Part shown: piece after piece, positions 1 to 11,344 of the stretch
Layout of the letters: each line of letters begins with the position of its first letter
Position numbering within the stretch: position 1 is the first letter of the stretch
NCBI RefSeq assembly: GCF_964355755.1
Contig: NC_092675.1
Coordinates: forward strand, 11,609,312 to 11,673,311
Origin: Antedon mediterranea
Lineage: Eukaryota; Echinodermata; Crinoidea; Comatulida; Antedonidae
Direction of reading: 5' to 3'
DNA: 64,000 nt
Made by a program: the position numbers and the translations under genes
The notes under the pieces: generated by a model
What the model was told of the DNA's origin: nothing
What the model saw: the letters and a program-made list of their open reading frames with translations, nothing else
The model's database searches: none

Positions 1-1
1 T

Positions 2-1155
2 AACGAGACCGACATTCCGGATATGGTACTTGATAAAATTTCTGTAGAAATTGGGGGTCAAATGATTTTGATGCACATGCATGATTGGTTGGCCTATCAA
101 AAAATCGAAATGGAAAAAGAAAAGTTAGAATTAGAACGGAAAAAGATTGAATATGATAGAGAGATTGCAAATAAGACATTAGCACGAGACGAAAATGTTG
201 AAACTATAAGAGCTCAAATACAACGAGAGAGTAATGATGGTCATAGCACCACAAGTTCATATGCCTCCACAAAAATAGACCGATATAAACAAAAACTAAC
301 TAATAATATCGATGCTGACGCTTATTTTACGGCATTCGAAAGTTATGCTAAAAGGGAACAATGGGAGGAATCCACTTGGGTTCGACGCATCTCCCAATGC
401 ATTGGGGGAAAGGCTCGAGACGCCATGAATACCATCATGGACGTAAATTTTGATTACGAAACCCTAAAATGTACGATACTGGAAGTGTTTCAACTGACCC
501 CAGAACATTACAGACAAAAATTTAGGAACTTAAAGCGAAATGACAATGAAAGCATACGTTCCTACATTACAAAGGTTGGGCATAATTTTGATTGTTGGGT
601 GAGATACTCTGGCATTGCGGCTGATGATGCGGCAGGTATTTCGCAATTAATAATACGCGAACAGGTTTTAGAGAACATTCCCAATGATATGCGCCAGCAT
701 TTACTTCAAAAGAAAGTATTAAATACAGCTGACTTTGCCAGAGAGGCGGAGGAGTATGCCAGCATAATACCTAATTATTGGCAACGCCATAAGCTAAATA
801 ATAAGCAAATAGGCACAAATAGTCATTACAGACCGCAGCCCTACAATAGCAAACCACCAAGGTTTGACAGACCGACTTACAACAGGCCAAGGTTTAACCC
901 GCCTCCTTCTGCACCAAATCACAGTGCATTTAACAGGCCGGCTACAAATCCACAAAATCAGCATCAATTTAGACCAAACTTTAATGCTAGCTATCAGCAA
1001 GATCTGAATTCATTAAACAGGCCATTTATTCCTCAACAACCTCCCCGATTTAGCAACAAACAAGGTCGGCAAAATCAAAATCAAAGACAAAAAAATCAAC
1101 GACCGCACGATTCCTTAAAGTGCATCACGGTGCATAGTGGCTCATCAAAGACTTA
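2..1155 (+). CDS. Gag polyprotein of Gmr1-like gypsy element (partial, SCAN-like capsid)
   Basis: Open from the left window edge, with the first Met at 23. From that Met, residues 20-70 are a charged E/K-rich helix that is probably a coiled coil. Residues 85-145 look like the capsid N-terminal region. Residues about 145-247 resemble the SCAN domain, a vertebrate dimerisation module thought to derive from the capsid of this retroelement group (pattern FxLTPExYRxKFR, then QLIIREQxLENIP). The C-terminal 130 residues are P/N/Q/R-rich with repeated RPxFN motifs, a likely RNA-binding tail. No CCHC knuckle is visible. The frame runs into the inserted element at 1156, so the last residues of the 1198-ending ORF are not native. 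Confidence 0.8.
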
Positions 1156-2081
1156 CGCCCGTATTCTTAAACCGGACTTTAGTCGTAGTTCGAGCTAAAA
1201 CTAAAAAAATGACGTCATTTTAATTCATAAAACGAACTTCAACTAAATCACCGACTAAATCAGGCCAACCTCGACTAAATCAAGACGGATTTTGATCGAT
1301 TTTTTTAGTCCTGGAGGGGGCAGACTAAATGGTCGACTAAATGGTTTTTAAACGATGTTTATAAAAAACGTAACAGTCATTGAGTTGTTATATTGGCCAG
1401 ATATTGAAGAATGAAATATCTATATTTATATTAGCTTAATTAAATATACATTGGTATAAATTATAATAATGAAAATCATCTTTATTTACAACTGTATACA
1501 AATTACATTATTTTCTTCGCGCAAGTCCGACTTGAGCTACGTCACGCCATAGCGACAATGGGAGATGCGGCAATTCACCACGCGATGGAATGTTTAGGGG
1601 GCCTAGCGCTTTCTTGTCACGCTATGAAGTGCGTGGTTCGTGGCGATCATACTTTGTTGGGGCCTAGAAAATATAAAAGTTACCGTACCGCCATGGTTCC
1701 TAAATATATTTTTAAGATTTTATTTGTTGTTAATCAAATATACTTTACTGTTAAATTAATACTGATATTGTTCTAATAATTAACGATTAAAATTATTTTT
1801 CATGTATATAGTCCTGATGCGTAAAAAGTGTTGTAAGAAATGAAAAGTGATATCAATGCGCAAAATTTCGTCTGCTCCTCAAATACTCTCTTGTCATTGG
1901 CCAATGTATAGCCTTTGTTACCCAGACGTGTGCAACTCGACTAAAAGCTCGACTTCATTAAGTCGAACTGCAAACTTCGACTACTTCGTTTTTGAATCGA
2001 ATTTGAAGTAATAGCTCGAACTACGACTTTTCCAAGTCGAACTTCGAACTACGACTAAAGTCCGGTTTAAGAATACGGGCG
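1156..2081. mobile_element. 926-bp non-autonomous element with terminal inverted repeats, inserted between gag and protease
   Basis: Ends are perfect inverted repeats starting CGCCCGTATTCTTAAACC, followed by longer imperfect arms rich in AGTCG/CGACT words (1158-1340 against 1930-2081). There is no transposase ORF; the 72-codon ORF at 1558-1776 has no coding character. A second copy lies at 45302-46205. Removing exactly 1156-2081 rejoins the flanking gag/pol frame, but I see no clear target duplication, so the superfamily is unassigned. Confidence 0.75.
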
Positions 2082-2082
2082 T

Positions 2083-3807
2083 GAGCCTTTGAACAAAGCT
2101 TTCTTAATTAATGGTATACTTGAGGGTAAAGCCATAACATTTTTGAGAGACACAGGATCGTCAATTACATTGATTGATAAACAGTTTATTCCCCAAAAGA
2201 GTCTCACAGGTTCGTATACCTTAGTCCGAGGCATAGGCCGCACTAACATAGAAATTCCTACCGCTGAGGTACATATTACCACAGAAAAAATACCTACTAC
2301 CAAAGTTATCGTTGGTGTAATAGAAGGCCTTGGTAGTGATGGTCTATTGGGCAATGATCTAGACCCAGAAAATAAATGGGACAAACCAAAAGATGTACTA
2401 GTAGTTACTAGAGCACAAACTCGTGTATTGCCCGAAATAAAAGCTCAGGATTGTATTAGACAATATCTTGAACAAAATCAAACAACATCAGAAAATGTGG
2501 CACTTAATTTCAAAGAATCACTTGATTACAATTTGCCAAACACACCAGAGGCAAAATCCTTGTTGCACAGCGACATTAAAGACTTGATAAAACTACAAGA
2601 AAAAGATGAAACATTGAAATTCATTCGAAGTGAGGTAAAAGATAAATCATGCACAAAAGATCAAGATGTCTGTTTTTATAAAGAAAATGGGATTATAATG
2701 AGAAAATGCCAACCACAGACACGTTTCCGCAAACAAATCGATGACCAAATAGTTGTACCACAGGAGTACAGAGAACACATTATAAATATAGCTCATGACA
2801 AAACTGGACATCTAGGTGTCCAAAAGACACAGGATAGGATAACCCAACATTTTTATTGGCCTGGAATAAACCATCAAGTTAGAGAACATTGTAAAACATG
2901 TCCTCAATGTCAGTATTTGACAAAAACAAAGAAACAAAAACAACTATTGCGACCATTACCAATCATTGATATTCCGTTTAAAAGAATTTGAATAGATATT
3001 GCAGGTCCATTTTGTGTTACAGAGGATGGAAATAGATATCTTTTAGTATTGTGCGACTATGCAACTAGATATCCAGAAGCCATTGCAATAACCGATCAAA
3101 CCGCGGTAACTGTAGCACAGAGTTTAATCACTGTATTTTCGAGAGTGGGTTTACCTAGTCAAATTATTCATGACCAAGGTACCAACTTCATGTCTCAAAT
3201 TATCGTAGAACTATGCAAAAAATTGAGAATTGAGAAAATTCCTACTACGCCTTATCACCAACAGACTAACGGACTTACGGAGCGTTTTATAGGTACACTG
3301 AAACTTATGATAAATTCGCTGTCTCATGTCCAACGAGAAAACTGGGATAGGTATATTCCATTGCTGTTATTCTCTTATAGAGAAGTACCGTGTGAATTCA
3401 CAGGATATTCACCATTTCACTTACTATATGGTAGACAAATAAGGGGTCCCTTAAGCTTAATTAAGCAAGGATTCCTTGGCGAGAACACTCAAACAGACAT
3501 ACCTTCACACTTGTTAGGGATAGCTCACAACTTAACTAAATGGATGGCTAGTGCAAATCACACTAAACAGAAAAAGCAACAGAAAATGAAATCTTATTAC
3601 GACAGAACTGCAAAAGATATACACTATAAAGTCGGTGAAGAGGTCTTAATTTTCCTCCCAGAAGGCGCGGGAAAGTTGGATTCGAAATGGCAAGGTCCAT
3701 ATAAAATCACTAAAACGGTTGGTGAGGTGGATTATGAAATACATATGCCTGATAAACGTAAATCTCATAGAATTATACATGCTAACTTAATCAAAAAATG
3801 GTACACA
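2083..3807 (+). pseudogene. Protease and integrase of Gmr1-like gypsy element (one in-frame stop)
   Basis: The aspartic protease active site DTGSS is at 2149-2163. About 600 bp later comes the integrase zinc-binding HHCC region (H at about 2794, CPQC by 2915). The core follows: D in an xDIAGPF motif just after the stop, D at 3172, E at 3280. The last two are 35 residues apart, the expected D,D35E spacing. A chromo-like C-terminal segment ends near 3805 (HRIIHANLIKKW). A TGA at 2989-2991 interrupts the frame right before the first catalytic Asp. Having protease followed directly by integrase is the diagnostic Gmr1 order. Confidence 0.82.
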
Positions 3808-4806
3808 CAAGAAGACGCTCGGCAAATATCTCAATGTTACTGTGTAACTGGGGTAATTCAAGAAATAGGCAATGAATCACTTGTTCAGCCTGTTGATTAT
3901 GATCTCGAAACACAATTTCTTGATGACAGTATAGGTCCATCCTATAAACAAACACAAACATGGAAAGATGTAAAAATTGCAGACTCCATTTCTACAAAAC
4001 AAAAACGGGAACTAACCAATACACTTAATACGTGGCAAGATCATTTAAATCATTTAGATATTGTATTAAGTAAAATTTCAGAAGCTGGTCTTACTATTAA
4101 GCCATCTAAATCGAAATTTGCTAACAGCACTGTAAACTACCTTGGACATACCATAGGGGATGGCCAAATAAAGCCTATGTTAGATAAGATAGAGTCGGTA
4201 GAGAAATTCCCTACCCCTCAAACTAAGAAGAATGTCAGGTCATTTTTGGGATTGACAGGGTATTATAGGAAGTTTATTCTACACTATGATGACATAGCAA
4301 GACCCTTGATAAACTTGACTAAAAAAGCCGAACCTAAGAGACTAAATTGGACGTCTGAGTGTGATAAAGCATTCACAGATTTAAAATCTCAGCTTATTGC
4401 TCACCCCATTTTAAGAGCACCAAACTTTGATAAACCATTTTTACTACAAACTGATGCATCGAAAACAGGAATTGGAGCTGTTTTAAGCCAGTTAGATAAT
4501 GATTATAATGAACATCCTATTGTTTACCCTAGTAAAAGGATGTTGCCCAATGAGTTAAATTATTCAGTTGCTGAACAAGAATGTTTAGCTATAGTATGGT
4601 CAATTAACAAGTTACGATATTACTTACAAGGGCACAAATTTACAGTTATAACTGACCACAAGGCGTTGAAATGGCTTGACAATACCCGCCATTCAAATAA
4701 TAGACTAATGAGATGGTCAATGACTCTACAACAATTTACTTTTGATATACAATACCGCAAAGGTATAACAAACACCAATGCTGACAGTTTGTCACGTCGA
4801 TGTTAG
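3808..4806 (+). pseudogene. Reverse transcriptase remnant and RNase H of Gmr1-like gypsy element
   Basis: Continuous with integrase in the same frame. After a linker, the sequence passes near 4030-4045 straight into the RT thumb motif region (AGLTIKPSK, YLGH, SFLGLTGYYRKF). RNase H follows, with an Asp in QTDASKTGIG near 4450 and TDHKALKWL near 4651. The RT fingers and palm, including the YxDD catalytic loop, are absent: roughly 170-180 residues are missing compared with usual gypsy RTs, with no frame break. The copy could not reverse-transcribe itself. The ORF ends at TAG 4804-4806 after an SLSR motif typical of gypsy RNase H ends. Confidence 0.8.
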
Positions 4807-5012
4807 TAATTCAGGGAACATATGGTACATTGCATTATTTTAATTTATAGTTAAGTGAGTACACAAGCTTCATCAGCCCAAAATGTGTATGTTATAAGGA
4901 TTATCACAAATAATCCCACTTTATATAGTAAAATTAAGTATTAACATACAAACGAAAAGATTCTCACAAAGAATCTATATATATTGTGACCATTATAACA
5001 ATTGTGTCTAAT

Positions 5013-5045
<33 letters not shown>

Positions 5046-5713
5046 TATAATATCTATATTGTCGGTAAAGATTATATTTAGCATCACCAACTAACAATTG
5101 GCCAGAGCACTTCACAATATTGAAGGTTATTATGTACTACCAACTTATACTTGGTATTAGACACTTTACTGTATTGTAGTACATCTGATTTATTATGATA
5201 TTATATTATTTAAGATTTAGAATTAAGTATAAAGTGCATCTCGAACTGTTGCCATAAAGTGGTATGAATGTGACCATTAACCGTATCATCTTCTTTTATA
5301 CAAACTTTGAACACTGTGACCTGTTTATGAACTCTTACATTTATGATTGACAGCAGTACAACAGTGAAATGAGGAGCATTGAAGAAAAACTTTTATGTAA
5401 TTAATTTGATTGATATTTTATTTTTAACAGCGTGATTTTTGCAGAACTGCAGAACACTTTATGATTTTGAAGTTAAATTTAACACAGTGGACACCATACC
5501 ATTGATGAACAATAACTTGAACAATTGATGATAGAGCAGTAGAAATTATAAACACTGCATTTTTAATTTTAATACTGAAAGCTGAACATTTGAAACTACT
5601 TTGAACATTTTCAGTTTTATATTCTCATATTATATTGGTTTAGTTATTAAGTACTGTAGTTAAGGACATACTATTTTTAGAAGAGTGACACACTCTTTTA
5701 TTCAGTAGGGGGG
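4807..5713 (+). other. Noncoding 3' region of the gypsy element with polypurine tract
   Basis: About 900 bp without an ORF, including an A-run at 5020-5043. It ends in a purine stretch with six Gs (5705-5713) directly before the LTR start, as expected for the plus-strand primer. No env-like gene is visible. Confidence 0.6.
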
Positions 5714-6149
5714 TGTGATAATAACTCATACTATAGAGGTTATTATCCAGTAACCTTTAGTTACTCCTCTTGCAGTTATACATATCATATGGTACCATGT
5801 GGCCTAGAAAAAAAGCCCCAGACAAAGTTAACTGGTAATTTTGTCTCAATTTTTGAAAAAGGCTAACTTATCAAACTACTTGGAATATTGTTGGCCAATC
5901 AGAAGTAAGGGTGGGTTTTTTAAATAGTTAAGATGATATGTTTTAAGTTTAGTTTTAGTTTTGGCATGAAGGTGAACAGACACAGGCCAGCAAGAGCGCC
6001 TGTTCATTAAAGAAATATACTTTTACTTTAACTTTACTGCATTTTTGATGTTCATCTTTGTCTGATAACTTTAAATATTAAACCGCTCGGACGTTTCTCC
6101 TATATGACTATATAAGCAAACCGCTCGGACTCATGCGAAGCCCGTAACA
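5714..6149 (+). repeat. 3' LTR of the gypsy element (about 436 bp)
   Basis: Starts TGTGATAATAAC directly after the polypurine tract and ends CGTAACA, giving the expected TGT...ACA termini. It contains two copies of an ACCGCTCGGAC motif near its 3' end (6081-6130). The 5' LTR is outside the window, so the length rests on the boundary motifs alone. Confidence 0.65.
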
Positions 6150-6309
6150 TACAGAAAAAAAAAAAAAAAAAGATGATGAAACAGGACAGTTACAAGGAGT
6201 TATCCGCCATAGTGCGGATAACTAATAATACAGAAAAAAAAAAAAAAAAAAAAGATGATGAAACAGGACAGTTACAAGGAGTTATCCGCCATAGTGCGGA
6301 TAACTAATA
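6150..6309 (+). repeat. Two tandem 79-bp units, each with a poly(A) run and a perfect hairpin
   Basis: Each unit reads TACAG, 17-18 As, GATGATGAAACAGGACAG, then a hairpin with 9-bp arms GTTATCCGC / GCGGATAAC around CATAGT, then TAATAA. The array starts immediately after the LTR end. Confidence 0.8.
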
Positions 6310-7364
6310 ATAATAAAGATTTCATACAATAACAATAGGTGATCATTTTATTCTAAATGATCACCTAATTAAAATCATGTGGCTTGAAACAAATTTTTCT
6401 TTTGCATTACGAATGGAGTAACACTTTTAACAGATATTGAACAGAAGTGTTTTTTATCGATGTTTTTGTATGCGACACTATTTCGCTGTGCTCCACTGGC
6501 GCCATATTGGATCAATGGAGCACTATGTATTAACATATGAAAATATATTAACATTTCTTTTGAATTAAAAAAAGGACTTTTCGATTCAAAAATATTTGGT
6601 GCACACATTTTTTTCACGTGTTTTATGTTTTTCCAGCCTTTTCTCTAGTAATTTTACCAACTTTTAAACAATTTCGACTTACGAAAATTACGTCATACGA
6701 GCACGTCGATTTGGACAATTTGAGCGCGTTTTTGATGCAAATAGTTCAAAAAGTCGTCAAATTATGCTTTTTTTAAACAGTCATAGTTTCTAAACTAAAT
6801 GGTGAAAGTTATTTTTATTACATAATCATCTCCACTTATCCGTTTTCCATTTTTACCCAGATTTTGATATTGTCTAGGTCAATCAACTAACTTTCGCATG
6901 AGTTAAAAATATTTTAATTTTTATGACGTCATCATGTCTAAAAATGTAAATAACGTGAGTCACTTATTTTCATCTTTACAGTAAATTTCAATCTGTTATA
7001 CTTATAGCTCGTCATGAATAAAAAGTGAAGCTATTGGATTGTTTGTAGTACGAATTCTTGTGAATATTTTGCCAATCAGATGTTGTGACGTCATCATATG
7101 GCCAGTTGAATAAAAAAAGTCGTAAAAAAGAAATATTTTTATAGAATCTGTAAATTCAAGGTGTTATCAGGATTTTGTATGATTTTGGTCGGATTTTGTG
7201 TACACTAGTACCATATTGTAGGGTCTTCGCTTTCGAGGTATTCGATCTTTGCTTCGATATCCTCAAGCTCAAGCCCGATCTTCTGTGTGGTCTTGATTGT
7301 TCCCCGCTAGCCTATTATCCCAAATCATTAAAATTGTAATTTTATAGTTCTATGATGGGTAGGC
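6310..7364. other. Noncoding spacer with a dispersed repeat copy
   Basis: No gene seen. A 12-bp-arm hairpin (AGGTGATCATTT / AAATGATCACCT) lies at 6341-6366. The stretch around 6840-7130 (TGTTGTGACGTCATCATATGG) belongs to a dispersed family with further copies near 47600-47760 and 57040-57660. Confidence 0.5.
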
Positions 7365-8195
7365 TGGCGCTAGTTCCGTTTCGCACCTGTTTTTATTTCG
7401 ACTTCCTTCTGACAGACTTATTGTGAATGCCACACCTTATAATTGGGCCTCATAACTACTTTTATGAAGAAGACATGTTTCTCGCATACCGTTCGCGAAT
7501 TTAGCATACTCGATCGAAGTTCAATATTTTCGTTTCTATGGAGCGCCAAAAGAGCAATTATAATAAATAGATGGTTAAAAACTCAGTGGAATGCATCTTC
7601 TTTTAATGCATCTAGGCCTATTATTGAAATACACATTTAATTTCAATATTATTTTGTCAATAAAAATGCTGTAACATGTTACTGCTAATAATGTGCTGTT
7701 TTCAAAAATATCAACCGAACCTAAATTAGCATCACTACCTATCACAGGCCTAAGGGTATTATTTAGATCATTGAGGTATAAACCTATACATGTAATCTAA
7801 TATCATGATGAATTTGTCGATTTTTATTCTTAAAAGTTAACGAAAACCATGTACAGTATCAACAGTAACATTTTTGTTGCATTGACATTGACAATGACAA
7901 AATATATTAAAATTGAACGTAATCTTCACCAATAAATGCCTTAACTATACGCATTATAATACTGAGTTTTTAGCCATATTATAGTTGCTCTTTTGACGCT
8001 CCATAGAAACAACAACATTGAACATGGAGTATGCGAAATTCATCAACTTAAAGGACTTATTATAATTTGTTAATTTTTGTGTGATCTCCTTCGTAAAAGT
8101 ATTTTTGAGGGCTAATTCTAAAGTGTGGTATTCACGATAAAGTTACTCAACACATTTTGAGTCGAAATTAATGACGAAACGAAACTAGCGCCGGT
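7365..8195. mobile_element. Palindromic MITE-like element (about 830 bp)
   Basis: The two halves are imperfect reverse complements over almost the whole length. GGCGCTAGTTYCGTTTCG at the left is mirrored at the right end, and TTTCTATGGAGCGYCAAAAG at 7534 is mirrored at 7985. The inner halves are also related to the interior of the 60524-61625 element. No transposase ORF. Confidence 0.65.
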
Positions 8196-8295
8196 AGGCT
8201 AGCCCTCCTAGGCCACTAGTACTACTACAACTTACAACGGAAGCCTAGGCCCTAGTAGCTAGGCCTAGTCTAGGCTATTTAGCCTGGATCGGTTA

Positions 8296-8485
8296 TCAGA
8301 CGATCGGGACCACGGACGATCGGGCCCAGACGATCGGGCCCACTTCAAGACGATCAGGCCCAAATCATGAGACTATCGGGCCCATCAAGGGTGAAAGACG
8401 ATCGGGCCCAGAGACGATCGGGCCCAGAGACGATCGGGCCCAGACGATCGGGCCCAACAAACAAGACGATCGGGCCCAAAACATT
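8296..8485 (+). repeat. Minisatellite with unit GACGATCGGGCCCA
   Basis: About ten degenerate copies of a 14-bp unit, separated by 0-15 bp. The unit itself contains the palindromes GATC and GGGCCC. Confidence 0.85.
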
Positions 8486-8775
8486 CTCGAGAAAATAAAA
8501 AATTTTTAAAAATAAATAAATACGCGAATACAAACAACACAATAATAACAATCAAAATCAATCACATTTATTCAAATCGAGAGTATTGGTAAGAAATTCT
8601 TAAAACCAGTTGTGGGAAAATAGGGTAAAATTATGATAAAATCAGAAAAAATATAATTTATTACTTTTAAATTAAAATCTTAAGTAGGGCCAGGCCTACG
8701 CAAGAAAAGCACGTTGACACTGAGCACTAGGAATGAAAAATGATGAAATGTGGCAAATTATTTTGTATATCACAA

Positions 8776-8955
8776 AAGACTATCAGGCCCAACGCTAAGA
8801 CGATCGGGACCAACTGGTAAGACGATCGGGCCCAACGCGGTTCTGAAAACACTGGACGATCGGGCCGCCCAACTGGTATGACGATCGGGCCCAACGCTGA
8901 AGACGATCGGGACCACGTTTTCTGGGCCCGATCGTCTTGGGCCCGATCGTCTGTT
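8776..8955 (+). repeat. Second GACGATCGGGCCCA minisatellite array, with terminal inversion
   Basis: Same 14-bp unit as at 8296-8485. It is mostly in plus orientation, with the last two copies inverted (GGGCCCGATCGTC at 8922-8950). The two arrays bracket about 290 bp of AT-rich sequence, suggesting one inverted-repeat unit. Confidence 0.8.
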
Positions 8956-9639
8956 CCCCCCTGGATCACCTTTTTTAGCCTAGCCTAGCCTAGCCTAGTA
9001 GGCCTACTACCCCTAGGCTAGGCCTAGGCCTAGACCTACTTATTTTAGGGCCTACTAGGCTAGGCTAGCTAGCTAGGCCTACTATTTATTATTATACAGA
9101 CCTTAAAGGGGCATCATACATATTGAGACCTAGCTAGGTAGGCAAGTCTGTATAAATTCAACTAAAATATAATAAACTAGCTAGAAGCTAGGCCTAGGCT
9201 AGATAGAAACCATTGTCATCCGCCGGCGGCTAGCTTTATCGCCACAACAACACACAAAATACAAACATCCGCCAATTCGTATGGAACGCCGTTCGTTTAC
9301 GCAACATTTCGATGATATGAATTTTGGAAGGATCTAAATCTCCCTACTCCTCCAATCCAGGAGATCTTCTACGCATGTGTAGATATTTACTACTTCATCA
9401 TATATGTATCGTATTTTACTTGCGGTCCGGCCATGCAGTATTTACTCACACGTCGCTTATTTTATACCGTATTACACAGTACTTAAATATATGTATATCC
9501 CTTTCCCAGACATCCCACAGCTATATACATGGAATTAAAGTGTAGGCCTACCAAACATTTTTGAAAAAGATATTATTAGATATCATAATCGGGTTATGTT
9601 TATGCTGTAGGAAAAAGGAGAATCAACGTAAACGAATAC
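8956..9639. other. Noncoding spacer rich in TAGGCCTA words
   Basis: 8970-9200 is dominated by CTAGG/AGGCCTA words. No ORF with coding character is present. Confidence 0.5.
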
Positions 9640-10015
9640 TAATCCACTGTACATAGCCGTATACCTGCCCTGACGTATGACAAATAAGATATTGATTATT
9701 TGTCATCCTTCAGGGCAAGTACGGTATTGTATGATTCCACTGTACATAGCCGTATACCTGCCCTGACGTATGACAAATAAGACATTTATTATTTGTCATC
9801 CTTCAGGGCAGGTATTGTATGATTCCACTGTACATAGCCGTATACCTGCCCTGACGTATGACAAATAAGACATTTATTATTTGTCATCCTTCAGGACAGG
9901 TATTGTATGATTCCACTGTACATAGCCGTATACCTGCCCTGACATTATTTGTCATCCTTCAGAGGGCAGGTAGTGTATGATTCTACTGTACATAGCCGTA
10001 TACCTGCCCTGACGG
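9640..10015 (+). repeat. Hairpin satellite, about five 70-95-bp units
   Basis: Each unit reads ACTGTACATAGCCGTATACC, then CTGCCCTGA...ATGACAAATAA, an AT loop, and the mirror TTATTTGTCAT...TCAGGGCAG. Every unit can therefore fold into a stem of about 25 bp. The fourth unit is shortened. Confidence 0.85.
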
Positions 10016-10954
10016 TGCCCTTTTTTTAGAGGTTCAATATTTTATTCGTGTGACATATTTGTGTGTATATTAGTATGTACAGAGTAGGCTACACTAACCC
10101 CAAAAATTAAAACAGAAATTTATCACAATGAGCGCGATGTTAAGTTACGGCGGCCGATCAAAGAGCATCGTGAGAGGTGGTGACGCGTGATGATCTCTAC
10201 TTAAACTTCTAAAAATAGATCGTTTCACATACTACAGAGGGCGCATGTAAACTTTTTACGATTCAACTCCGCGTACGTTACCATGCGCGCTAATTGACGC
10301 GATTATTTGTCCATTGGTAAACACATTTTTATGTATTATTATTCTGAAAATAATTGAACTGTAAACATAATTCTTTTGAGTATTTGTTTATTTACATATC
10401 ATTCCATCAGATCAACTATTTTTTATTTCCATTACATCCAACCAAACATGTAAAAAATGTAGTTAAAATATCGTACTAGGGCGCGTACGACCATACGCGG
10501 TAGATTGTTTACTCAAAAATCATCGAACGGGTCCTTACACTATTCAACCTTGTTTTTGTAGTTGAGCCTCTCATGACCTGGGATTTGTTTGTCTTCCTAC
10601 GCCAAGATAATATAGTTCTACAAGCCATGTGCTTTTTTCTCTGAGAAATATTTATTATAAGTGCCAAAAAAATGTTTTTTTCTCGATAAAATAACAACTT
10701 TTAATTTTGCATCGTTATCCCTGCTAATAAGGTGTTATTTCCGGCAAACTAGAAAGGTGCCATTTATCATGGATTTTGCGTGCGAGAGTGCCATTTCCGG
10801 CCATCTAAGTGTGTCCTGTAACAAAATTCGCTTCGCCACAACCCCCACCATGGGGGGGGGGGGGGCTGTGGCTCAAATACTCAATATCTGATGTGCCCTT
10901 TTTATTGGCGGACCCCCCCCCCCCCCCTCTCAAAAAAATGTCTGGATCCGCCCC
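10016..10954. other. Sequence interrupting the hairpin satellite
   Basis: No gene seen. A G-run at 10850-10863 and a C-run at 10914-10927 sit about 50 bp apart, flanked by short complementary words. They could fold or be assembly-sensitive. The satellite resumes at 10955, so this block is probably an insertion or a divergent spacer. Confidence 0.4.
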
Positions 10955-11300
10955 AGACATAGCCGCATACCTGCCCTCTGACGTATGACAAATAAGACAT
11001 TTATTATTTGTCATCCTTCAGGGCAGGTATTGTATGATTCCACTGTACATAGCCGTATACCTGCCCTGACGTATGACAAATAATTAGACATTTATTATTT
11101 GTCATCCTTCAGGGCAGGTATTGTATGATTCCACTGTAGGCCTACATACGGCTATGCACAGTGGAATCATACAATACCTGCTCTGAAGAAGGATGACAAA
11201 TAATAAAATGTCTTATTTGTCATACGTCAGGGCAGGTATACGGCTATGTACAGTGGAATCATACAATACCTGCCCTGAAGGATGACAAATAATAAATGTC
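10955..11300. repeat. Hairpin satellite, second block with an internal inversion
   Basis: Same unit as 9640-10015. About two plus-orientation units run to 11140. The array then flips (ATACGGCTATGCACAGTGG) and continues in minus orientation to about 11300, giving a large palindrome centred near 11145. Confidence 0.8.
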
Positions 11301-11344
11301 ATGTAATTTCATGTATATAGCTGAGGAGGATGGTCTGGGAAAGC

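Larger units (their letters stand above)
1..6149 (+). mobile_element. Gmr1-like Ty3/gypsy LTR retrotransposon, 5' end outside window
   Basis: Gag, protease, integrase, reverse transcriptase/RNase H, a long 3' noncoding stretch, a polypurine tract and a 3' LTR follow in this order. Integrase upstream of RT is the Ty1/copia order, but the protein motifs are Ty3/gypsy. That combination defines the Gmr1-like group known from deuterostomes. The copy is dead: an inverted-repeat element splits gag from pol (1156-2081), a TGA stop lies in the integrase region (2989-2991), and the RT catalytic core is missing. The 5' LTR and the start of gag lie left of the window. Confidence 0.85.

Noticed and set aside
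5714-6149. Env-like gene between RNase H and LTR (4807-5713)
   Set aside because: No ORF of useful length and no membrane-protein character.
8354-8969. ORFs reading through the GACGATCGGGCCCA arrays
   Set aside because: They are translations of a 14-bp minisatellite, open only because the unit lacks stops in that frame.
9640-11300. Regularly spaced repeats that look like a CRISPR array
   Set aside because: Units are contiguous hairpin repeats without unique spacers, in an intron-bearing animal genome with no cas genes.
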